A DNA stretch of 64,000 nt from Sandaracinaceae bacterium (lineage in GTDB: Bacteria > Myxococcota_A > Polyangia > Polyangiales > Houyiibacteriaceae). Under the pieces are notes generated by a model, which worked only from the letters and a program-made list of their open reading frames with translations, did not search any database and was not told the origin of the DNA. A program made the translations under genes and the position numbers. Shown one piece after another: positions 39,516-46,186 of this stretch. Each line of letters opens with the position of its first letter. Position 1 is the first letter of the stretch. The DNA lies in the NCBI GenBank assembly GCA_016706685.1, contig JADJJE010000017.1:62001-126000 (forward strand), in the 5' to 3' direction.

Positions 39516-41141
39516 ATGCCATCGACACACCCCCTGCTTCGTCTCGTCTTCGCGCTGGTGCTCAGCTCCGTGCCCGCGTGCGGTGGCGGTAGCACCGCCG
39601 GACCCACCACCGGGCGGGCCACGCGCTACGTCAGCGTGGAGGGTCCGGGGGCTACGCACTACTCCACGGATGTGGCCGCCGAGACCCCGGCGGACGACGA
39701 CGCAGGGCGCATTGGGCAAGCGGCCATCGAGCTGGGTGCGGGCGCCGGGCACACCCTGACGCTGGATGCCCGGCTCTCGCGGCTGGCGTCCATGGTGGGC
39801 GGTGAGATCGTCACCCAGGGCAACGCGCCCACGCCCGATGTGGTGCAGTTCTTCGCGCGGCACCTCGGGCTGGTGGAGCCTGTGCCTGCCGTGGCCTATG
39901 TGACCTACGCGGACAGCGAGACGGTGATGGCGAGCCTCGCTGTGCAGGTGACGGACCTCTTGAGCCGCGACACCTTCACCCACGTGGGCGTCGCCACCCT
40001 GCCGCACCCCGAGGGGCACTTGGCGGTGCTGGTCATGACGCACCGTGGCCTCGAGCTCACCGCCGTGGAGCGCACGCGCGCGACGGGCGCGCTCTTGCTT
40101 TCGGGCACGTTGCTGGGGGAGCTGCAGAACCCCGAGGTGGTGCTGCTGCACCCCGATGGCCACACGCAGCGGGCGCCAGCGGGCGCGGGTCCACGCTTCC
40201 AGGTGCGGCTGCTGCTGCCGAGCGCTGGCGTGTATGCGGTGGAGGTGCTGGCGCGTGGCAGCGCGGGCATCACGGTGCTGGCCAACTTCCCGGTCTACGT
40301 GGACGAAGCCGTCCCCACGCGCCTCGCCATCAGCGCGGCCGACTCGCCGGGCATCGCCTCCGCGCAAGACGTGCAACAGGCCCTGGTCGAGCGTATCGCA
40401 GAAGAACGTGTTCGGGCTGGCGCGCCGCCCCTCGAGCTCCACGACGGGCTCGCCGCCGTGGCCGAGGCGCACTGCCGCGACATGGTCACGGGCGGCTTCG
40501 TGGGCCACGACTCCCCCTCCACCGGCACGCCGGCCATGCGCATCACCGCGGCGGGGCTCGCCAGCGGCCTCATGCTCGAGAACGTGGGGCGTGGCTACAG
40601 CGCGAGCGAGCTGCACAGCGGCTTGATGGACAGCCCGGGCCACCGCGCGAACATCGTGGACGCGCGCGTCACGCACCTGGGCATCGCCGTGGTGGCGGTC
40701 CAGGACGGCGACCGCACGGCGTTCCTCGTCACGCAGATCTTCACCCAGATGACCGCCCGCGTGGACACGGCGGCCGCTCCCGCGCAGCTGGTGCAGGCCA
40801 TCAACGAGGGGCGTCGCGCCCGCCGCGCCGGGCCCGTGGAGTCCGACGAGCTGCTGGCCCAGGCGGCCCAAGAGGCTGCCGAGGCGTACTTCGCCGACCC
40901 CACGCTGACCGAGCAAGACGTGACGGACCGCGCCAGCGCCGCGCTGCGCCGCTTCGCCATCGCCTACCGGCGCGTGGGCGCGCTCATGACCATCGTCACG
41001 CGCATCGAAGACGCGGGGCGCCTCGAGCCCACCTTCGACCCCGACGTCACCACGCTGGGCATCGGCGTGGCGCAGGGCAACCGGCCCGACCAGCCCCCCA
41101 ACGCCATTGCCGTGGTCATCGTGCTGGGCTGGCCACGCTGA
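39516..41141 (+). CDS. CAP/SCP-domain lipoprotein
   Basis: The 541-residue protein starts with a signal peptide ending VLSSVPACGGGS, a likely lipoprotein site though the lipobox is imperfect. The middle of the protein holds a CAP (SCP/PR1) domain: ERIAEERVRAGAPPLELHDGLAAVAEAHCRDMV, GHDSPSTGTPAMRITAAG, ENVGRGYSASELHSGLMDSPGHRANIVD and HLGIAVV. CAP proteins have diverse roles and no single enzymatic activity is established. The N-terminal 250 residues and the C-terminal 130 are not recognised. ATG 39516 is used; GTG 39495 would overlap the kinase gene. It follows the kinase by 8 bases and is probably co-transcribed. Confidence 0.88.
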   Translation: MPSTHPLLRLVFALVLSSVPACGGGSTAGPTTGRATRYVSVEGPGATHYSTDVAAETPADDDAGRIGQAAIELGAGAGHTLTLDARLSRLASMVGGEIVTQGNAPTPDVVQFFARHLGLVEPVPAVAYVTYADSETVMASLAVQVTDLLSRDTFTHVGVATLPHPEGHLAVLVMTHRGLELTAVERTRATGALLLSGTLLGELQNPEVVLLHPDGHTQRAPAGAGPRFQVRLLLPSAGVYAVEVLARGSAGITVLANFPVYVDEAVPTRLAISAADSPGIASAQDVQQALVERIAEERVRAGAPPLELHDGLAAVAEAHCRDMVTGGFVGHDSPSTGTPAMRITAAGLASGLMLENVGRGYSASELHSGLMDSPGHRANIVDARVTHLGIAVVAVQDGDRTAFLVTQIFTQMTARVDTAAAPAQLVQAINEGRRARRAGPVESDELLAQAAQEAAEAYFADPTLTEQDVTDRASAALRRFAIAYRRVGALMTIVTRIEDAGRLEPTFDPDVTTLGIGVAQGNRPDQPPNAIAVVIVLGWPR

Positions 41142-41163
41142 CCGGTGCGTGCGGGGTTGCCCT

Positions 41164-41667
41164 TCAGCCGCGGCGCTTGGGGGTCCACGCCCAGATCATC
41201 TCGCACTCGATGGGCTGACGTTCGCTCTCGTCGGTGACCGTCACGGCCACGGTGACTTCTCCCTTCGGCTGCGTGCGGATGGACGCGAGCTGCTCGGGCG
41301 TGAGCGTGGCGACGGCGCGCAGGCCTCCCTTGGCGCGCTTCGGGTAGTCGATCCGCATGCTCTTGATGACGGGTACCGCGTCGTCCGGCACGTTCATGCC
41401 CACCAGGTACCCGGTGGCGGACTCGGCCACGAGCGCCATCGCCACCGCGTGCAAGCCGCCGATGTGGTTGCGCACGTGCTTCGCGTTCGGGATCGAGACC
41501 ACGCACCGATCGGCGCTCAGCGACTCGACGCGCACGCCGCTCGTGCGCACGTAGGGGATCAGGCGACCGAAGGCCAGCGTGAGCAGCTGCTCGCGCGCGA
41601 ACGCGGGGAGCGCCTCGGTCTTGGCGACGATGCGGTGGAGCTTGTTCGGGGAGTGCGTCTGGCTCAT
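41164..41667 (-). CDS. DUF4442 hotdog-fold (thioesterase-like) protein
   Basis: The 167-residue protein resembles DUF4442 hotdog-fold proteins related to acyl-CoA thioesterases: NHIGGLHAVAMALVAESATGYLVG matches the conserved core helix, and VIKSMRIDYPKRAKGGLRAVA the following strands. A thioesterase role is likely only by fold. The start at ATG 41667 follows a TAGCGT hexamer by 5 bases. The gene is divergent from the next one (53-base gap). Confidence 0.83.
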   Translation of the reverse strand: MSQTHSPNKLHRIVAKTEALPAFAREQLLTLAFGRLIPYVRTSGVRVESLSADRCVVSIPNAKHVRNHIGGLHAVAMALVAESATGYLVGMNVPDDAVPVIKSMRIDYPKRAKGGLRAVATLTPEQLASIRTQPKGEVTVAVTVTDESERQPIECEMIWAWTPKRRG

Positions 41668-41672
41668 GCGCC

Positions 41673-41678
41673 ACGCTA
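41673..41678 (-). promoter_or_regulatory. -10 hexamer TAGCGT, putative leaderless promoter
   Basis: TAGCGT on the minus strand ends 5 bases before ATG 41667; TTGGCG 19 bases further upstream is a possible -35. Confidence 0.42.
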
Positions 41679-41720
41679 TGAACTGGCACGGGCGGGTCGC
41701 CAAGTGGGAGACTGCCTCCC

Positions 41721-42116
41721 ATGACGAGTGACGTGACGGCGCTGACAGGCGTGTATCAGGCAGATGGATCCCTGAGCGGCGAGCTGCGCTACGTGGTGGG
41801 CAAGCTGCTGGGCAGCGCGCACTGTGCGCTCTGCGACATCACACACGGCTCGGTGCGCGAGAAGAAGGGCTTCGCGGCGTGCCGTGAGGCGCTTCCGGTC
41901 CCGCTCCGCAACGTGCATCTCGACGAGCGGTCACCCGAGGTTGCGCGCTTCACCGAGGGGCGAACGCCGTGTGTCGTCGGGCACACGGCAGACGGCCTGG
42001 TGTTGCTGTTGGACGCGGCGGCGCTCGAGGCGTGCGACGGAAGCGTCTCGCGTTTTCGCCACGCGCTCGACGAGGCCCTCGCGACACGAGACCTCCGCTT
42101 CGCCATGCGTCCCTGA
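41721..42116 (+). CDS. Small conserved-looking protein with CxxC motif
   Basis: The 131-residue protein is not assigned to a named family. A distinctive N-terminal block, LTGVYQADGSLSGELRYVVGKLLGSAHCALCDITHG, includes CALC followed by a His, which might bind metal or act in redox. The C-terminal half is alpha/beta-like (TPCVVGHTADGLVLLLDAAALEACDGSV). No signal peptide. An inverted repeat GGGAG-ACTGC-CTCCC directly abuts the ATG and could hide the ribosome-binding site in a hairpin. It is divergent from the DUF4442 gene. Confidence 0.75.
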   Translation: MTSDVTALTGVYQADGSLSGELRYVVGKLLGSAHCALCDITHGSVREKKGFAACREALPVPLRNVHLDERSPEVARFTEGRTPCVVGHTADGLVLLLDAAALEACDGSVSRFRHALDEALATRDLRFAMRP

Positions 42117-42159
42117 AGTGCGCAGCGCGCAGGCCACCGCGTGGCTCGATTCATGCTTC

Positions 42160-42180
42160 GAGAGGGCGGTACACCCTCTC
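42160..42180 (+). promoter_or_regulatory. Palindrome GAGAGGG-N7-CCCTCTC upstream of heptad-repeat gene
   Basis: A perfect 7-base inverted repeat with a 7-base centre lies just before the AGGAG ribosome-binding site of the 42194 gene. It could be an operator or an mRNA hairpin. Confidence 0.35.
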
Positions 42181-42193
42181 AGGAGTACGACCC

Positions 42194-42562
42194 ATGAGCA
42201 GCGCCAAGACCCCCAACGACCCGTCCACGTCCCCCGTCGGTGACGCCGCCCCGCGGCTGCGCGAGGAGCTCGAGCGCTGGCGCACGGACCTGCGTGCCAT
42301 CGCCGACGAGGTGCGCGTCAAGATCCACCTGGGCAGCCTCGAGGCCAAGGACGCATGGAGTGACCTCGAGCCCAAGGTGCACGAGTTCGAGCAGCGAGCG
42401 GAGAAGGTGAAGACCAGCATCGGCTCCGAGCTGAAGCAGGTTGGCGCCGGGCTCAAGCACGTGGGCGATGACCTCAAGCACGTGGGCAAGGACCTCGAGC
42501 ACGCGGGCACCACCCTCAAGAGCGAGCTGGTGCGGCTGCGCGACCGCCTGGCCAAGGGGTGA
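42194..42562 (+). CDS. Small coiled-coil protein with heptad repeats
   Basis: The 122-residue cytoplasmic protein is helical and charged. Residues about 77-112 consist of five successive heptads with nearly identical sequence: LKQVGAG, LKHVGDD, LKHVGKD, LEHAGTT, LKSELVR. No signal or membrane segment. ATG 42194 has AGGAG 8 bases upstream. Function unknown; the repeat suggests oligomerisation or an amphipathic surface. It is a single gene upstream of the cbb3 cluster. Confidence 0.8.
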   Translation: MSSAKTPNDPSTSPVGDAAPRLREELERWRTDLRAIADEVRVKIHLGSLEAKDAWSDLEPKVHEFEQRAEKVKTSIGSELKQVGAGLKHVGDDLKHVGKDLEHAGTTLKSELVRLRDRLAKG

Positions 42563-42688
42563 GCGGGAGGCGCGGCACGCGTGGCGCACCTCTTGCGCAG
42601 ACCCCGCGCACCGCGCCAACACTGCGCCGATTGCTGGATTGGTGAGTGAGATTGGCGCAAAGGGTGCGCGTTCCCCGGCAAAAGAGGC

Positions 42689-42705
42689 TTGGCCCGAGGG
42701 TTGCT
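42689..42705 (+). promoter_or_regulatory. Sigma-54 promoter of the cbb3 oxidase cluster
   Basis: TTGGCCCGAGGGTTGCT matches the sigma-54 consensus TGGCACG-N4-TTGC at nearly every position, with GG (42691-42692) and GC (42703-42704) separated by the required 10 bases. Transcription would start near 42716, 35 bases before ATG 42751. The 42563-42688 stretch upstream holds several TGCGC motifs (for example 42594, 42623, and on minus at 42654) that could be activator sites. Confidence 0.8.
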
Positions 42706-42750
42706 TAGAGCGCACTTCGTGTCCACCCTCCCCCCCATGACGAGGATGCG

Positions 42751-43524
42751 ATGAGCGCCGCCCACTTGCTGGGTGTCGTCGCTGCGGGTGCCGTCGCCGG
42801 CTTGGCGAGCGTCCCGCACTGCATGGGGATGTGCGGTCCCCTCGTGGCCGGCGTCTGCGCGGGCCCACGCGAGGGGCTCCGCTATCAGGCCGGTCGGACG
42901 CTCTCCTACGGGCTCCTCGGCGGGCTGGCCGGCGGGCTGGTCGCCCTGACCGTCAGACCGCTGCCGGTGGAGTTCGCGTCACAGGTGCTCGGCGTGACCA
43001 TGGCGCTGGGGTTGCTCTGGGTCGCGTTCCGCCTCGCGTCCAGCGCCCCTCGTGCAATGGCGGCCCCTGGCGGTGAGGCGAGCGACGTCGAGCTGAGCGG
43101 CGTCCTCGTCCCGCTCCGCACCAAACCGAAGAGCGCTCCCACTCCCTCCCGCTGGGTGCGCTTGGTCCGTCCGTTTCTGGCGTCTCCCTTGCTCGTGGGC
43201 GCACTGAGTGCGCTGCTGCCGTGCGCCGCGCTCCTCAACATGGGCGTGCTGGCCGGCGCAAGCGGCAGCGCCACTGCGGGCGCGCTCATCGGCGTGGCCT
43301 TCGCGACCACCACCGGCGCAGGCCTGGCCACCAGCGTGTGGGCGAGCACGCTGTTGCGTCAGTCGCGCGCGGGCTCGCTGCTCGTGGCCGGCGTGCTGGT
43401 GCTCGGCGCCGGCATCGTCACCGTGCGCGCCATGCCGGGCCTGCTGGGCCAGGCCCCCATGACCGAAGGCGGGGCCGCATGCCACGCCGACCCCATCGCC
43501 ACCGGACGCGAGGCGCCGCGATGA
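42751..43524 (+). CDS. TauE/SafE-like membrane protein of the cbb3 maturation cluster
   Basis: The 257-residue polytopic protein has five to six membrane segments and the motif SVPHCMGMCGPLVAGV near the N-terminus, typical of the SafE/UreH-like (HCxGMCGP) group found in cbb3 oxidase loci, where copper or haem-related transport is suspected. The mid-sequence cytoplasmic loop (residues about 105-140) is hydrophilic. A second motif, LSALLPCAALLNMGVLAG, is the internal repeat. It is first in the sigma-54-controlled operon; ccoI starts inside its stop codon (ATGA). Confidence 0.88.
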   Translation: MSAAHLLGVVAAGAVAGLASVPHCMGMCGPLVAGVCAGPREGLRYQAGRTLSYGLLGGLAGGLVALTVRPLPVEFASQVLGVTMALGLLWVAFRLASSAPRAMAAPGGEASDVELSGVLVPLRTKPKSAPTPSRWVRLVRPFLASPLLVGALSALLPCAALLNMGVLAGASGSATAGALIGVAFATTTGAGLATSVWASTLLRQSRAGSLLVAGVLVLGAGIVTVRAMPGLLGQAPMTEGGAACHADPIATGREAPR

Positions 43525-45989
43525 GCACGGCCGCCCGCTCCACCGCGTGTGACCACTGCGGACTGCCGGTCAACGTCGCCGGCGAGCGCTTCTGCTGCGA
43601 CGGCTGCGCCAACGTGTACGCCCTGCTGCACGCGGAGGGGCTCGCGCGCTACTACGACCTGCGCCGCGGCGTGGGGCGCCCCCAGAGCGACGAGCGCGCG
43701 TTCGCCGCCGGGCCGTGGCTGGAGCTGCTGGAGGACGAGCTCACGCGCGCCGAGCTGGAGCGCCCGAACGAGACCTTCCGGACGGAGCTCGACATCGACG
43801 GGCTGCACTGCGGTGCCTGTGTGTGGCTGATCGAGAAGACCTTCGCACGCCACGCCGAGCAGGCTGGAACACCCGCGCACATCGTGGTGAACCCGGCGCT
43901 GGCGAGGGCCTCGCTCGAGCTCTCGCCGCGCTTTCCCCTGCGCGCGTGGCTGGAGGAGCTGGCGCGCTTCGGCTACCGCTCGGGCCCAGCCTCGGACGAC
44001 GACCGCCGCAGCACCAGCTCGGGGCTCCTCATGCGCACTGGGCTGTGCCTCGCCCTGGCGGGGAACATCATGCTCTTCTCGCTGGCCCAATACGCGGGCC
44101 TCAGCGGCGGCGAGCTCGCGCGGCACGTGCACCTCATGACGTTCGGGGCGGCGACGCTCAGCGTGCTGATCGGCGGCACCGTGTTCCTGCGCTCGGCGTG
44201 GGCGTCGCTGCGCGCGCGCGTGCTGCACTTCGACGTGCCCATCGCGCTGGGCATCGCGCTGGCCTACAGCGGCGCGGCCGTGCGCTTCTTCCTGGGCGAC
44301 GGTGAGACCCCCTACCTCGACACGGTCGCGGTCTTCATCGCGTTCATGGTGCTTGGGCGCTACCTGCAGGAGCGGGCCCTCGAGCGCTCGCGCCGGCGCC
44401 TGCTGAGCGACGACTCCCATCGCTCGCTGTTGACGCGTCGCCTCGTGGCGGAGACCCAGCGTGAAGAGCTGGTGGCGTGCGACGCGCTCGAGGCCGGCGA
44501 CACCATCGTGCTGCGGCGCGGCGACCTGGTGCCCGTCGCGGCCCGCGCGCTCGCGTCCACGGCCTGCTCGCTCGACTGGATCGAGGGCGAGAGCGAGCCG
44601 CGACGCTTCGAGGAGGGGGCCACCCTCCCGGCCGGTGCGTTCTACGTGGGCAGCGCGCCCGCCCGCGTGATCGCCACCGAGCGCTTCGCCGACTCCGCCG
44701 TGCTCCGGCTGCTGCAGCGCGACCGGCAGACCACGCCGCGCCAGGACGCCTTCTGGACGCTGCTCTCGCGCTACTACGTGGTGGGCGTGCTGGGTGCGGC
44801 CACGCTGGGCTTCACGCTCGCCTACCTTCGCAGCGGTGACCCCATGGAGGCGCTGGCCATCGCGACCGCCGTGCTGGTGGTCACGTGCCCGTGCGCGTTC
44901 GGCATCGCGGTCCCGCTGGCGCACGAGCTGGCGCACGCCGAGCTGCGGCGCCACGGCGTGTTCCTGCGCAAGCCGGGCGTGCTGGACCGGTTGCTGGCGG
45001 TGCGGCGCGTGGTGTTCGACAAGACCGGCACGCTCACCACGGGCGCGCTGCGGGTGGAGTCGTCCGTGGGAAACCATCCGGGTGCCCTCGACACCAGCCT
45101 GCCCCGCCCAGCGCAGAGCGCCCTCCAGGCGCTGGTGGGGGCGCAGGATCACCCCAAGAGCGTGGCGCTCCGCAAGGCGCTTCGCTCGGCCCCGTACGAC
45201 GCCGAGATCGCGTCCCATGTGGTGGAGGTCCCAGGGCGCGGTGTGGAGGTGTTGCACCAGGGCGCGCGCTACCGCCTGGGCGCGCCCGCCTGGGCCACTC
45301 CTCTCCGCGTGCCCGAGCAGGTGGATCTGGTCTTCGCGCGCGACGGGCACCCGCTGCTGACGCTGGTGACCCACGAGACCGTGCGCCCTGGCTCGGCCCA
45401 GCTGGTGGCGGACCTGCGCGAGCGCGGCGTGACGCCCTACATCTTGAGTGGTGACCGTCAGGCGCGCGTGGATGCGCTGGCGGCGTCCGTGGGCATGAGC
45501 CGCGCGAGCGACGGCGGGGCGCCGGCGGGCTGCGCGCTGGGCGACGCCTCACCGGACGAGAAGGCGGCGTTCATCGAGGCGCTGGGCGGCGAGGGCACGC
45601 TGATGGTGGGCGACGGTCTCAACGACGCGCTGGCCCTCGACCTGGCCGAAGTGTCGGCCACTCCCGTGAGCGACCGCCCGTTCGTGGCCAGCCGCTGCGA
45701 CTTCTACCTCACGAGCGTGGGCCTCGGCGGCATCCGCGACGCGCTCGATGTGGCGCGCCACCTGCGACGCGTGGTGCGCATCGATCTGATGATCGCGGTC
45801 GTCTACAACGTGGGCGCGGTGCTGATCGCCATGAGCGGCGCCATGCGCCCGTGGCTGGCCGCCATCCTCATGCCGGCCAGCTCGCTGCTGACGGTGGCCT
45901 TCACCGTCCACGCCATGACGCGTGGACGCCGCCAGGTGCCGAGCGCGCGCGCGCTCCCCACGGCAGACGGGAGCCTCTCATGGAGGTGA
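43521..45989 (+). CDS. ccoI: CcoI/FixI copper-transporting P1B-ATPase
   Basis: CcoI supplies copper for the CuB centre of cbb3 oxidase. The 822-residue protein has a Cys-rich N-terminus (CDHCGLPVNVAGERFCCDGC), a heavy-metal domain GLHCGACVWLIEK (Cys about 97 and 100), eight predicted membrane segments, the transport motif CPC (about residues 456-458, in VTCPCAFGIAVPLAHE), the phosphorylation site DKTGTLT (Asp about 500), and the hinge MVGDGLNDALAL. The start at 43521 overlaps the preceding stop. The N-terminal double-Cys block is typical of CcoI rather than of general copper-detoxification pumps. Confidence 0.96.
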   Translation: MSTAARSTACDHCGLPVNVAGERFCCDGCANVYALLHAEGLARYYDLRRGVGRPQSDERAFAAGPWLELLEDELTRAELERPNETFRTELDIDGLHCGACVWLIEKTFARHAEQAGTPAHIVVNPALARASLELSPRFPLRAWLEELARFGYRSGPASDDDRRSTSSGLLMRTGLCLALAGNIMLFSLAQYAGLSGGELARHVHLMTFGAATLSVLIGGTVFLRSAWASLRARVLHFDVPIALGIALAYSGAAVRFFLGDGETPYLDTVAVFIAFMVLGRYLQERALERSRRRLLSDDSHRSLLTRRLVAETQREELVACDALEAGDTIVLRRGDLVPVAARALASTACSLDWIEGESEPRRFEEGATLPAGAFYVGSAPARVIATERFADSAVLRLLQRDRQTTPRQDAFWTLLSRYYVVGVLGAATLGFTLAYLRSGDPMEALAIATAVLVVTCPCAFGIAVPLAHELAHAELRRHGVFLRKPGVLDRLLAVRRVVFDKTGTLTTGALRVESSVGNHPGALDTSLPRPAQSALQALVGAQDHPKSVALRKALRSAPYDAEIASHVVEVPGRGVEVLHQGARYRLGAPAWATPLRVPEQVDLVFARDGHPLLTLVTHETVRPGSAQLVADLRERGVTPYILSGDRQARVDALAASVGMSRASDGGAPAGCALGDASPDEKAAFIEALGGEGTLMVGDGLNDALALDLAEVSATPVSDRPFVASRCDFYLTSVGLGGIRDALDVARHLRRVVRIDLMIAVVYNVGAVLIAMSGAMRPWLAAILMPASSLLTVAFTVHAMTRGRRQVPSARALPTADGSLSWR

Positions 45990-46186
45990 TGTCCCTGCTG
46001 CTCTTCATCGGTGTCGTGTTCGTACTCACCGCGGCGCTCGCGTTCCTCAAGAGCGCGCACCTCGGGACCTTCGATCACACCGAGCGGCTTGCCCTGCTGC
46101 CGCTCGAGGACCCCCAAGACCCCCCGCGGCAGAGTGTCGCGCCGGAACAGGAAATCGAGAATGCAGACCCAACGAATCGAGTATGA
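45980..46186 (+). CDS. ccoS: CcoS, cbb3 oxidase maturation protein
   Basis: The 68-residue protein has one N-terminal transmembrane helix (MSLLLFIGVVFVLTAALAFL) and a short hydrophilic tail, the size and layout of CcoS, which is needed for insertion of cofactors into CcoN. ATG 45980 has GGGAG 6 bases upstream; ATG 45989 is an alternative. It overlaps ccoI by 10 bases and ccoNO by 26 bases, so its 3' end is read in two frames. Confidence 0.88.
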   Translation: MEVMSLLLFIGVVFVLTAALAFLKSAHLGTFDHTERLALLPLEDPQDPPRQSVAPEQEIENADPTNRV

